From Pisaster brevispinus (lineage: Eukaryota; Echinodermata; Asteroidea; Forcipulatida; Asteriidae), in assembly GCA_023634235.1 (NCBI GenBank), contig JAMKCF010000051.1, positions 1 to 64,000 on the forward strand: a stretch of 64,000 nucleotides of DNA, written 5' to 3'. How positions within the stretch are numbered: the first letter of the stretch is position 1; each line of letters begins with the position of its first letter. The notes under the pieces were generated by a model. The model was not told the DNA's origin. It saw only the letters and a program-made list of their open reading frames with translations, and searched no databases. Both the position numbers and the translations under genes were made by a program. Shown here in pieces: positions 50,096-60,688 of the stretch.

Positions 50096-50139
50096 AGTAC
50101 GTCTTTGTGTATTATATCGAGCCGTTTTATCACTCACAA

Positions 50140-50316
50140 ACAAACGTTCGTGTGTGTGGAGCGCACGCGGCCGACTATGTAATTTACTTTTTGATTGTTT
50201 TGCGCATGTGTACCGCAACTAGCCTCACTTTGATCCTTAGCGCTCTGATCTGAGGCTAGGAGCAGCGGTTGGTGGTGGTACGTTTGAAGACCACTTGCCA
50301 GCTAACACTCACTTGG
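50140..50316 (+). promoter_or_regulatory. Possible promoter and non-coding first exon
   Basis: This short stretch is richer in G+C and CpG than its surroundings and ends in a good donor, ACTTGG/GTGAGT, at 50,316. It could be the promoter and 5' untranslated exon of the spliced gene that follows at 51,667. There is no direct evidence for a start site. Confidence 0.25.
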
Positions 50317-50865
50317 GTGAGTTCATACACTGTTCTTCTCGTTATATTTATCAAGAAATTAAGGTGATCTATATTTAAGCCAGGAGAGTTTTATTGCAAG
50401 GGGTGGGTACTTGTTTACCTGTTCTTTGATTCATACTTTGTTCAATTGGTTTTCATAATTATTAGAGATATTTAATAAGTTTATTCACTATCACTTGTGT
50501 TAACTTGACATCACTGAAGCTCTAGTGGAAAAATGGCTATTTTCACAATTCTTAAGAGGTTGTCTCTATTTGTTCAAAACTTCAATCATTGCGTATTTCT
50601 AGGAAGTTTAAATTTACTTTTGATTGGTTTTACATTCTTCTATCATTTAATTAGGTTTTGCTCAATTACCTGACTAGAAGCCTTATCATGTAAGAAAGTG
50701 CCTATTATTAATTCATTAATTTAGTAAATAGGCCTATTGGCTTTTATAATTTGTTTACCTCTATTATTGTATTCTCATTGATTGGTTAAGTTGGAACATA
50801 GTTGTAAGAAACCCTTTCTTTTCAGGTTCATGTTCAAACTTTTCCATTAAGCCGTTGTTTCAATC

Positions 50866-51044
50866 ATACACTCTAAATAAATGTCAGAGATTTGAAATTT
50901 AATCTTTAGGATTGTAGTTAGGGACCAATCTTGTTTTCAGATTTAAAAATAAAATCTATTCAATTTGAATTCAAATCTAATAGGTTTGATTTTTAAATCT
51001 GGAAATGATTGGTCCCTAACTACAATCCTAAAGATTGAGTGTAT
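50866..51044. mobile_element. Foldback MITE
   Basis: A perfect 30-bp inverted repeat (50,901-50,930 and 51,007-51,036) encloses a second inverted pair, CAGATTTAAAAAT and ATTTTTAAATCTG. The outer ATACACTC (50,866-50,873) matches GAGTGTAT (51,037-51,044) with 27 extra bases on the left side. Nothing is coded. The length and palindromic form fit a miniature inverted-repeat element that later gained an insertion. Confidence 0.7.
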
Positions 51045-51703
51045 ACTTGCTACATGCATGTACATGTACAACTTATAAATGCTGCACTGTGTTGGAATGT
51101 TTAATTCCTCTGAGGTCAGCTAGAGGGCAGCCGAGGGCAGAGAGTGTAATTGCCTTGGGATATATGCCGAGTAGTAGTGTGGTTAGAATTTGAGCATATC
51201 GATAGTCAGTGAATTGCTGCACAGCATAGGTTATCAATATACAGTAACTTTTAGTGCACTGTGTTATACTCCGGGTTAGTACAGCAAATGATATGTGATC
51301 ACTGCTACATTGCCGTTACTATTCCCTTGGACCTTTGTTTATTACTTTATGTGATAAGAGTGAAAGGCAAGAATTTCTCTATGAACTCATTATATATTCG
51401 CTTTGTTGTATGCCACAAGTGGTGGTGATAGCTTTTGTTTTCTTTATGGGAGTCTTTGACTTACTCTTTGAATGACCCCTATATATTGTATATACTCTTC
51501 GTTATTAGCCTTTATTATTTTGTAGTACGAAGAATTCCTTATTCAAGCGGTGTTCAGCAAAGAGGTTTTCTTTTAGTGATTTGAAGGTAATGTTGAATGC
51601 ACAATGTTGTACGCACTATGTGTACAAGTAGTAACTGTAAATTTAATTGTTTCATACTTGTTTTAGTTAGCTTGATTGTTGATTTTTATCTTTCACTAAA
51701 ATC

Positions 51704-52849
51704 ATGAATGTTCAAAGTTTTGGAAAGAAAGATTATCAAGATCCCGGGGCTTGGTCCTTGAGAATAGGTGAGTACATTGTACAATCCTGGAGTCTCTTGG
51801 GTTGAGATGGGTGACTGGAATCGATTGATTCAAAACTAATCAACATACAAACTGCTACATGTTCGTAATTCAAGAGAAGTTCAAGTGATTAGCTAGATGC
51901 TCTAAGGAAGCACTGCCCCCTTAATTGGTGTAAAGTCAATTCAAAAGCGAGTTCTAACAACTTATTTGTGTCATACTTGTTTTAATTGGCTTGATGTTGA
52001 TTTTAAAATAATTAATGTTCCAAGTCTTGGAAAGAAAGATTATCAACTGGGGCTTTGGTCCTTGAGAATAGCTGAGTTCATTGTACAATAATAATAATTG
52101 ATACCCTATCCATCTTTAAGACAAATTATATTTGAGGTAATTTTATGTGAGCTCTGGCTCCTCAAATTCACTTGTAATTTTAGATTTGTAAGGTAATGAC
52201 CATGTGTATAGGATACCAAAAATATGTAGGGGCAGTTAGTGTTCCTATATAGCCTTTGGCTATGTTTATTTGCTTGATATAATCATGATGGTTATGCGTT
52301 TTCTTTCTTTATTCAGAGGCCACCTTAAAAAATCATGGGAGCGCAAGAGAGAGGGATGTGGAGCAGTATGTTGGGGATTTCCTCAAAGCCGCCCCATATA
52401 AAAAGGGAGGAAAGGGCCATAAGGTAAGCGATAAGAAAAAAATTATGGATTATTGAAGAAGGAACGCACATTCATATTCATAATTGTAATACATCATAAC
52501 TGTGACTGTTAAGAAGTGTAAAAGTCTGAACAAATATCATGACAGTCACAAAGTAGATTAAATACTTTGATTTTCTTTATAGGAAACCTTTTCAAACCCC
52601 TGTTTCTGAATAACAACCATTTTTAACAGTATGGTCGAGTTCTGAATATTGATACTCGCTATAGTGAGCTGCTTCACCTGGAAAGACTGAAATGGGTTCA
52701 ACACTGAAAAAAATAATTGATGGATGTAGAATTTACTTTCTGCTGGCCACACCTTAACCTATGTTAATGAATGGATTGTTTTACAGGAAGTTGAAGAAAA
52801 CGATGGTGGAGATGTCGATAGTGCTCCAGAGGTCCAAGAAGATAATTGA
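51704..52849 (+). CDS. Three-coding-exon gene for a 77-residue acidic-tailed protein
   Basis: Coding exons are 51,704-51,767, 52,317-52,423 and 52,787-52,849. The splice sites are all canonical: ATAG/GTGAGT, TTATTCAG/AG, AAG/GTAAGC and TTTTACAG/GAA. Phases join without a stop (G+AG gives Glu; then phase 0). An in-frame TGA lies 8 codons before the ATG, so the start is well placed. The first exon probably begins at 51,667 after CTTGTTTTAG. The protein starts MNVQSFGKKDYQDPG, has a central helical-looking charged part (RERDVEQYVGDFLK), a lysine/glycine patch (YKKGGKGHK) and an acidic C-terminus (EVEENDGGD...QEDN). There is no signal peptide or membrane segment. I do not recognise the family. 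Position inside an AAACGTTT-ended element suggests capture or a gene flanked by transposons. Confidence 0.6.
51955..52095 (+). pseudogene. Dead duplicate of the first coding exon
   Basis: This segment repeats 51,640-51,785, including the upstream TCATACTTGTTTTA, the exon body (TTGGAAAGAAAGATTATCAA) and the downstream TTCATTGTACAATA. The acceptor has changed from TTTTAG to TTTTAA and the donor from GTGAGT to CTGAGT. The ATG frame is also altered and deletions occur in the body. Both splice signals are lost, so it should be skipped. Confidence 0.75.
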
Positions 52850-52856
52850 AACCCGT

Positions 52857-53249
52857 TTAAAGGCACTGGACACGTTTGGTAATTACTCAAAATATATGTT
52901 AGCAAAAAAAAACTTACTTGGTAACGAGCAACGGAGAGGTGTTGATATTTTAAAACATTGTGAGAAACCACTCCCTCTGAAGTAACTAGTTTTTGAGAAA
53001 GAGGTAATTTCTCACTAAAATATTAAAAGACTTCGGGCCTGAAGCCTTTTATTGGCATCTGAAAGCACACAAATTTGTGCGACAAGGACGTTTTTTTTTT
53101 TGGGGGGGGGGTTCATTATTTTCTTGCAACTTCGATGACCAATTCAGCCCAATTTTTCACAGGTTTGTTATTTTATGCATATTATGTTCGGATACACCAA
53201 GTGAGAATACTGGTCTTTGACAATTACCAAACATGTCCAGAGCCTTTAA
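52857..53249. mobile_element. 393-bp TTAA-ended MITE
   Basis: The ends, TTAAAGGCACTGGACACG and the complement of CATGTCCAGAGCCTTTAA, form terminal inverted repeats of about 28 bp with few mismatches, extending through GTTTGGTAATT. It begins and ends with TTAA, the target of piggyBac-like elements. The interior (TTGGTAACGAGCAACGG, AACATTGTGAGAAACC, TTGCAACTTCGATGACC) matches a repeat I remember as abundant in sea-star genomes. It lies 7 bp beyond the stop codon of the 77-residue gene, so it is probably in its 3' untranslated region. A T/G homopolymer pair sits at 53,091-53,110. Confidence 0.8.
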
Positions 53250-53495
53250 GTTAAGAAGCACAACTTCCTTTTTAGTTTCAAAAGTCGGTTCCATTCGTGT
53301 ACAGTGCGTCAACATTGTCTTTTGTGTTGTGCCATTCGATCAGCGTGCTGGTTTTCCTAGCCCCAAGCGGAGTGGTTTATCTCAAATAACAAAACTCTTT
53401 GGTATTGCTATTGCTACAGTGCCTAATGTATGGGGAGTTCACATTCAACAACTCCCCCACACCTTTAGTACAGCACCAAAGCGTTCTTAACTTAA
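53246..53495. repeat. Weak 12-bp inverted repeat next to the MITE
   Basis: TTAAGTTAAGAA at 53,246-53,257 is matched by TTCTTAACTTAA at 53,484-53,495. The left arm overlaps the last TTAA of the neighbouring MITE. A second small TTAA element is possible, but 12 bp of similarity is thin support. A separate 9-bp hairpin (CGATCGAAC/GTTCGATCG) lies at 53,530-53,555. Confidence 0.3.
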
Positions 53496-53555
53496 AACAA
53501 ACCACACTGCTATATGGAAACTAGCACACCGATCGAACAGCACCATGTTCGATCG

Positions 53556-54369
53556 CATCCGCAATGTGCAATTTTGTTGTTATGCTCGCTGTTTACATTG
53601 ACTTTTTAAACTAAATAGATCTTAATTGTTATTTTAGTTTTATCACAATTGTCATAAGTATTTGACACAATAAACTTGTCTTGTCCTCAATACACACCGC
53701 CACCACTGCGATATAAGCGTGCAAACCCTCACGCATGCATGCAAGCTCCTACTTAAAATTATATTTTTTCAAGGAGTGACTTTAAATTATAGGCGTCAGG
53801 GGTTGATTTAACTTGTGGTGGGAGAGTTCAAGATTGGAATTGTTCTCAGATACAAGGAGTAACGGTAGCAGTCTTTGTTTGATAAGATGGTATTAAAATT
53901 TAGAGCCTAATTTAGAGCCTGAGTTGTTGATCTATTCCCTTGGTTGCAACGAAGATTGTTATGGTGCGGCGTTTTTTAAGTGTATCCCATTTGAGGTCCT
54001 GTATAAGCATTTCAGTTCGCTAATGGTCTTACTGTGATCGCTTTTTAAAAATCTGGCTGCTCCCCATTAAACTTTTTCAAGGCAAGTCTATGTGTATCTT
54101 TTGGTGGGGATCCTAAATAGCACTGCAGTATTCAAGGTTTGAAAAATAAATAAATAGCTTGCACAAATTAGTCTTGTGAAGTGATTATTTACTGTGTCTT
54201 GAGTAATGTAACGACTTGTCAACATTTTCAAACATTTATTTCCCATTTAAAAAAAGGGCTACATCTAAACCTTGGGTAAACATGAAAACGAGTGAACAGT
54301 GAAAGCCTTTTAAGGAAGACAAATAAGTTATTTTCACGTCGCAAAAAGGTTTTTAACAGGTTGTGAGTA
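53556..54369. other. No gene recognised
   Basis: AT-rich sequence inside the AAACGTTT-ended element, downstream of the small gene. AATAAA-type hexamers occur (for example near 53,670 and 54,146) and one could serve as a polyadenylation signal. Nothing else could be supported. Confidence 0.4.
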
Positions 54370-54733
54370 ATGTATAAATAAAACAACTTTTTAAACGTTT
54401 ATAAAATGTTTTTTAAACGTTTTTTTAACATTTTAAAAGAAATTCAACATAGTTATTTTTACGTTATATTCACGTCTTTAATACGTTACATGGAAACGTT
54501 AGTAGAACGTATGAATAACCCCTTTTAAACGTGTTAAAAAGGTTTTTAAAACGTATTCGAAACATTGTACAAGTTTTTAAAAATTAAACAAAGTTATTTT
54601 CACGTTATTGTCATGTTTTTAAAACGTTACATGGAAACGTTTTTAAAACCCCCCAAAAACTCCACAGAATTACGTTTTTAAAACGTACTATTGAAACGTT
54701 TTTTTGACGAAATGCAAACGTTGGCCAGCTGGG
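54370..54733. repeat. Right AAACGTTT-rich end with ~141-bp subrepeats
   Basis: AGTTATTTTTACGTTA near 54,451 and AGTTATTTTCACGTTA near 54,592 are about 141 bp apart, each followed by a GTTACATGGAAACGTT motif, giving about two tandem units. The composition is that of the left end, but the unit differs in length and sequence, so the two ends are not simple inverted copies. Confidence 0.7.
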
Positions 54734-54911
54734 TAGCTGTAAGCTACAGAAGGTTTCAGGAAATCATAATACACCCGGGGTATGAAACTATAATCTCATT
54801 ATAATTGAGCCTAAGATGCCTCAGGGGTACTAGAGATGTTCTTTAGCAACTATGAAAGCAACAAATCATTTCCAATGTTTATGTTGATCATTCATTTGAT
54901 AATTAAAGCTA
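54734..54911 (+). repeat. 178-bp direct repeat, right copy
   Basis: Second copy of the 49,205-49,382 sequence, from TAGCTGTAAGCTACAG to AATTAAAGCTA, with roughly ten scattered substitutions and no length change. It begins exactly where the right AAACGTTT end stops. Confidence 0.9.
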
Positions 54912-55302
54912 ATTAGTGCATACAGTAAATTGGTAAAAATTAAAAAACGTCATTTTCACCTGTTTATCTGCTTGTTTATAATTAATCTGGCCTAATCCCT
55001 ACCAAGTCTCCTAGAATCCTGTCCCCCACCACTGCCCACTACTTTGTTTACACTCTGTAATAAATGTTACCATAATGACTAATCACTAATTCTCTGAAAT
55101 CTACTCCAGTCATGGAGGTATCCTCCATGCTCCTATCAAGTCTTATCAAGAACAAGAAAAAAGACAACAATAACCACCACCTCCTCCCCAAGGGAATATA
55201 AATAATGGAAAAACAAAACAATCCAGTGTGGGGGGGGGGGTGAGCACACCACCTTACTCTGCTTGGCTAAAAATAGTTGTGGAAACACCCATCTATTCAC
55301 AA
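54912..55302. other. No gene recognised
   Basis: AT-rich spacer between the right direct repeat and the segmental duplication. It contains a G run at 55,230-55,240. Confidence 0.4.
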
Positions 55303-56481
55303 GATTGTTAACCCACCACACACAGAGAGTCCAGCATGCTTTGTTATGACTACAGCCAAGCTAGTTTCATTCAAGCTTGTTTGGAAGATTCCCTGGCTCC
55401 TCCAAACCTTCCACGCCCCCCCCCCCCCCCCCAAATGATCTAGATTTGATGGCTCCCATATTGCCACTGAAAAACCACAAACTAACAACAGCTGTGAATC
55501 TAATCTCTGTCAAGCTGCTCTCTAGTAATGGGTCATAGGTCACTGTGGCAGAGCCAATACATCTGTCAATTACCAAGGACTGCTTACTACACAAAGCCAT
55601 AGGGAATTCATGCAAGCTAAACAGGGTAACCCAGGCCATTCAATTTCTCCAGTATGTTTCTCAATGGTACAGTTGGGGATATCATAGAAGGAATTTTTGT
55701 TTTGTTTACTTGTATGAGGGGAGTAATTAAAAAAATTGCAAAAACCTACTGTGCCGTACAGCTATAATCCAACTTCCTTGCACATGGAAACTAGTTTTTA
55801 ATAGGCCTGAAGTACCCCTCCCCCTAGAAAAATGGTGCACTCCCTTATTTTATGCCCCACCCCCTGAAGCTGTGCCTTAGTTTCAGCGCTGTCCAAATCA
55901 CACAATCACATTGGAGAAAAAACAATAATTTGTTTGCATAATATTTATAATAATAGTTAATAATAGTAGGCATTTGTAATGCGCCAAATCAATCTAAACT
56001 ATGAATTAAAGAAATATATCTGGAAAAGGGGAGTTTTGAGAGTAACTTGAAATATTACGAATATCTTGAGGAAGTTCGTTCAACCAAACAAAATAATACA
56101 ACAATTGTTTTACACCAAATATCTTCACTTCTCTTTCCGTATTCCAAGCGTGAAACATCAATTTTTATTAGTTAATATTGATATTAGTAAACATGCATCT
56201 TACAATAAAAATAACAGAGTCAATTATAAACCTTAACATAAACAATTCTGGATTCAATCAAACTTGAATGGATGCCATTCAGTGGAACATCAGATTGAGA
56301 CAAAAGAATTACACAATCATTTGTATCCACCTGGAACAGAGGACACTGTCAAATCTTTTGTGTAGTACATTAGGGTGTCTTGGCTTTCCTTGCACGTATT
56401 TTTCTCCCCAACTATGTGAATGAAAAAAAAATAACATGCATTTATTTTACATATTGGTTTTTTTTTTTTTTTTTTTCACAG

Positions 56482-56530
56482 GACTCAGGAAAGTGCCAAA
56501 GTTTTGGGCAAGACACTCACGGGCGTTCAG
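56482..56530 (+). other. Exon-like segment, left copy
   Basis: 49 bp bounded by a long T tract plus CACAG and by GTAAGA. The segment (ACTCAGGAAAGTGCC ... GGGCAAGACACT) is well conserved with 60,636-60,688, which has its own TTCTTCTTTACAG acceptor and GTAAGA donor. Lengths are 49 and 53 bp, so the copies would differ in phase. Splice-site conservation in both copies suggests a former or current exon; no protein can be named. Confidence 0.35.
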
Positions 56531-58525
56531 GTAAGACACAAATAACATTCTTTATCCCAGATGCAAATTTAACATCAAAACACCCTTTAATTGTTCCCAA
56601 CATTGAAACATATGTAAGAAATACACTTTGTTTTAGTGCATATTTCTAACCTTTTCCTTTTTACTTTGAAATGATGATTGATTTATTAAATACGCCCCAC
56701 CACTGGCATTTGTTGTATAGCAGGTGACAAATTTTGATATCCACGCTTTTACACAATAAACATTAGCACTATTATAAGCTAGTTAATTATTAGCACGAAT
56801 AAAGAATTTCAATCTTTTTACCAACTTCAAACGACATAGCTAGAGTCCAATTCATTATATTAATTAGTGATTTATCTGAAAGGAACAGTTTCACTCGGAA
56901 CTTCACTCACTGATTATAATCCAGAAACCAGTCGTAACACTGTCTGATGTATCGTCAAAGTTGAGCAAATTGCATATAAGACCATAAAATTACCTTTACT
57001 TGTTTCGATTGCAATAATCTAAATGATCACATATATTAATAAGTTTGCATAAATTATAGCCTCCGTTTTATTTAAATGAACGGAAATTTTCTCGGGCGGC
57101 CGATAGAGGTCGCCCCTTTAGCGTTTATCACATAATTATACACAATAATATTGTATGAGACATTCACCCAACTCCACAAAGCTGGTTAGCTTAGCTGAAG
57201 CAGGGTTCAAATCAATGTCCAATAATTAAAATACACTAATGTGACCAAGCCCGGTGTCATATGGGATGTTGTCACCCGGTATGTGTGCATGTGTCCACAT
57301 ACGGTAAATCAACTTGGGCTGAAGGAAGTTGATTCGAAGAAATGTCAACACAATTCACCTAGCGGGGGTGGGGGGGGGGACTGTCCTGCCACACCGACAA
57401 AGGCAAAAACAGAAACAACGGTCTAGTGTAATGCTCCTGAACTGCCGGTGAGCTGCTTGACATGGAAACATGCATAGCTGACTATAACTATTGTGTCCAG
57501 AAAAAAACAGTTCCCCAATGAGAAAATTAATCCTATAAGTTGTTACTTTGAAAAGTACATGTGCCAGAATTTAAAAAAACTTTGTACTTAGCAATAATAA
57601 TGCAAACGTTAAATTCAATCAAACAAGCAACGACTAATATAATTATAACAGCTAACATTAAATACACAGAGTAATTAACTGCTACATTTATCTATAAGGT
57701 TTCTCTGTCATGTACAAAAATAAACATTGTTTGGATATAATATATTGGTTATAATATAGACTAAATAAGTCTACTTGATTTGACATCTGTAAATATTTCT
57801 TGAGTAAACATAATATGAGTACAAACAATGCTCCCCTGCAAAAAACATTCTATATAAGTATACATACTTAATAACCTCTTCTCTCCACTGTTTTTTTTTC
57901 AACCCTTGCTGCTCTCAAGAAGTTCTTAAAAAATCAACCCGTTAATAACCTATTCCTTTTGCAGAGGATTTAAAAGAATATAAAAAATGATGGTAAAAAA
58001 ACAATGCATTAATACTTTCAAAAGTGCATTACAATAATATAGTCGTAAAAATTCAGCCCAATGGAGTAAAACAACAAATAGTTAGATCAATGTTGTTACA
58101 CACACATAAAAATTAATTAACCAGAGATTTAAAAAAAAATCCCTAGCCGATAAAAAAAACACACACACAATCCTGGAAACTGACCTCCCCACCCCCCCCC
58201 CCCCCTAGATGGGTGGAAAGTCCAGCCTGGATGTGGAGGTCGGTCAACTCGCTGCCGGTTTGTAACTGGAGAAAACAATGAAATACATGGGACCCTGTAG
58301 CCTATAGAAGGTACACAACAATCAGACAAATTGTTCTGTGACATTTTGTACTTTTTTGAAACTTTGAAAATGAAACCAATTGAAAACTGGATAATGAAAC
58401 TAAATGTGATTATAATCTAATGGGTGAGTGTAACAGGCTGGGTTAAGTGGAATTTTTAAATATATTTTTCCTACTTCCCGTTCAGACAGAACTGTTTTTG
58501 TATTACTTCCGAAAATGGCGTTAAG

Positions 58526-58585
58526 CCAGAAAGTGTGCCACATCCTTTTCCTGTACTGCCCACGTCTGTATACCACAAACACTAA
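58526..58585 (+). pseudogene. Left copy of the PESVPHPF exon, frame broken
   Basis: It follows GCGTTAAG and starts CCAGAAAGTGTGCC. The frame used in the right copy (62,620-62,760) gives PESVPHPFPVLP and then shifts at the ACGTCTGTA stretch, ending in TAA after 19 codons. The downstream GGACCCAACTTTGTATTTTTT is present but out of frame. Confidence 0.4.
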
Positions 58586-58715
58586 ACAAGGACCCAACTT
58601 TGTATTTTTTGAACAACCGTTTCCTTCTGAAAGTCTTATTTAGTCCACAGCCAGACAATCTAATTGTTATTACATAGGAACGAATGACTGCACAACAACA
58701 GTCATAAATATAAAA

Positions 58716-59284
58716 TTTTTTAAACATTTTAGGCTCTAAGTCTTTTTTGTATAAAATAAATAAGTCGGATTCGGATCTATGTACTTTTTGTGAAAGTGAG
58801 GTTGAGACCCTGTTTCATCTTTTCTGCCATTGTGCCATAACCGTTTCATTCTGGAATTCAGTTTTTACATGGGTCAAGGAAAAAACTGGCATTAAAATTA
58901 CCATAGATAACGAGCTCTTGCTTTTTGGTAAAACAAACGCTCAATGGAAGAGCCTGAATCTTTTTCTTTTGATTTGCCGGTTTCATATATACAAAATGAA
59001 AATGAACGAGAGAGGTCCGTCTCTACTTCTCCTGAAAAACGACTTTAAAAAGTTTTTCGTTATGGAAAAATTTATGTACGCCTCTATTGGCAATATTTCC
59101 AAATTTTTTACAAAATGGGGTGTACTTTCAGCACTGTGCCAAGAGTAATGTTTTTGTTTGTTTTTTTGGTGTTTTTTTCTTAAATTTATATTTTATAATT
59201 TGTTGTATGTAATTCCGCTGTGATTTAATTTATCAATAAATGAGTATCCCCCCGGGATCATAAAAAAAAAATATATATATATAT
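58716..59284 (+). mobile_element. 5'-truncated non-LTR retrotransposon (LINE) insertion
   Basis: The insertion is flanked by ATATAAAA on both sides (58,708-58,715 and 59,285-59,292); the empty site is seen in the right duplicate copy near 62,760 (AATATAAAAATGC). It carries only the end of the second open reading frame, a short 3' untranslated region with ATCAATAAATGAG, and an A-run that grades into an AT microsatellite (59,269-59,289). Severe 5' truncation is usual for target-primed reverse transcription. Confidence 0.85.
58750..59148 (+). pseudogene. LINE reverse transcriptase C-terminal fragment (zf-RVT region)
   Basis: The open frame has no ATG start and begins within the truncated element; about 132 residues remain. 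Residues CTFCESEVETLFHLFCHC followed by FW are the zinc-binding signature C-x2-C ... H-x3-H/C found after the reverse transcriptase domain of many animal LINEs (pfam zf-RVT type). The remaining part (FLLICRFHIYKMK ... FFTKW) is the usual variable C-terminus. The catalytic FADD-type region is missing, so the copy is inactive. It ends at TAA 59,149. Confidence 0.85.
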
Positions 59285-60635
59285 ATATAAAAACGCCTTT
59301 CTGTGTAATTGTTTTTACATTAAAGGAACTCTTGGCTGGAAAATCCTGGTTAACATTCAATACATGAAAGTATAGATAAGTTTAAAGATGGAAAAGACAC
59401 GCCATAATCTAAAACGTAATAAATAATCGATGAGTGATTTTCAGACAGTTTCATAGATTCAAAATAGACTTTAAAAAAATAGTTTTGGCTTTAAAGTTTT
59501 TAAAGCTATGCCAAATATTATGTCGGATTGTTAACCCACCCCACACAGAGAGTCCGGCATAAGTTTGTTTCATTCAAGCTTGTTTGGAAGATTCCCTGGC
59601 TCCTCCAAACCTTCCACGCCCCCCCCCCCCAATGATCTAGATTTGATGGCTCCCATATTGCCACTGAAAAACCACAAACTAACAACAGCTGTGAATCTAA
59701 TCTCTGTCAAGCTGCTCTCTAGTAATGGGTCATAGGTCACTGTAGCAGAGCCAATACATCTGTCAATTACCAAGGACTGCTTACTACACAAAGCCATAGG
59801 GAACTCATACAAGCCAAACAGGGTAACCCAGGCCATTCAACTTCTCCAGTATGTTTCTCAATGGTACAGTTGGGGATATCATAGAGGGAATTTTTTGTTT
59901 ACTTGTATGAACGGAGTTATTAAAAAAATTGCAAGAACCTACTGTGCCGTACAGCTAATCCAACTTCCTTGAGGACTTTAGGACAAATTCAAATGGTAAC
60001 AAGTTTATAATAGTCCTGAAGTGCCCCTCCCCTAGAAAAAATGGTGCCCCTACCCCCTAAAGCTGTGCCTTAGTTTCGGCGCTGTCCAAATCATACAATC
60101 ACATTGGAGAAAAAACAATAATTTGTTCGCATAATATTTATAATAATTATTTATAATAACAAAAGTAGGCATTTGTAATGCGCCAAATCAATCTAATTAA
60201 GAATTAAAGAAATACATCTGGAAAAGGTGATTTTTTAGAGTAACTGGAAATATTACGAATATCTTGAGGAAGTTCCTTCAACCAAACAAAATAATACAAC
60301 AATTGTTGTACACTTAATATCTTCACTTCTCTTTCTGTATTTACAAGCGTAAAGCATCAATTTAATTAATTAATATCGCTATCAGTAAACATGCATCTTA
60401 CATTAATAATTCAAACTTGAATGGATGCCATTCAGTGGAACATCAGATTGAGACAAAGAATTACGCAATCATTTTTATCCACCTGGAACAGAGGACACCG
60501 TCAAATCTTTTGTGTAGTTAAACATTAGGGTGTCTTGGGTTTCCTAGCACGTATTCGTGCCCCCCCCCCCCAACTATATAAACGCAACAAAATAACATGC
60601 ATTTGTTTTACGTATAGTTTTTTTCTTCTTTACAG

Positions 60636-60688
60636 GTTTCACTCAGGAAAGTGCCGAAGTTTCGGGCAAGACACTGACGGGCGTATAG
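60636..60688 (+). other. Exon-like segment, right copy
   Basis: 53 bp between TTCTTCTTTACAG and GTAAGA, matching 56,482-56,530. In one frame it ends in TAG (GGCGTATAG) where the left copy has TTCAG, so if this frame was coding, the right copy would stop here. Confidence 0.35.

Larger units (their letters stand above)
49383..54733. mobile_element. 5.3-kb element with AAACGTTT-rich ends, carrying a gene
   Basis: The segment starts TCCCAGTAAATAC and ends GGCCAGCTGGG, so the outermost CCCAG/CTGGG are inverted. Both ends (49,383-50,100 and 54,370-54,733) are dense in AAACGTTT and TTAAAACGT motifs, which are subterminal repeats typical of some DNA transposons. No transposase frame is visible inside; instead there is a small spliced gene (51,704-52,849). 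The simplest reading is a non-autonomous DNA transposon that captured a gene. The alternative is two short AAACGTTT elements that happen to bracket a resident gene. The strict inverted termini are very short, so the single-element reading is an inference. Confidence 0.4.
55303..59525 (+). repeat. Segmental duplication, left copy (interrupted by a LINE)
   Basis: It starts at GATTGTTAACCCACCAC and aligns along its length with 59,526-62,990 in direct orientation. Shared landmarks include the C-tract region at 55,416, the exon-like segment at 56,482, CTCGGGCGGCCGATAGAGGTCG at 57,093, and CCAGAAAGTGTGCCACATCC at 58,526. The copies differ by many substitutions and small indels, so the event is not recent. 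The LINE at 58,716-59,284 has no counterpart in the right copy. Confidence 0.9.

Noticed and set aside
53233..53490. 85-codon plus-strand open frame next to the MITE
   Set aside because: It overlaps MITE ends and the weak inverted repeat and shows no domain-like composition.
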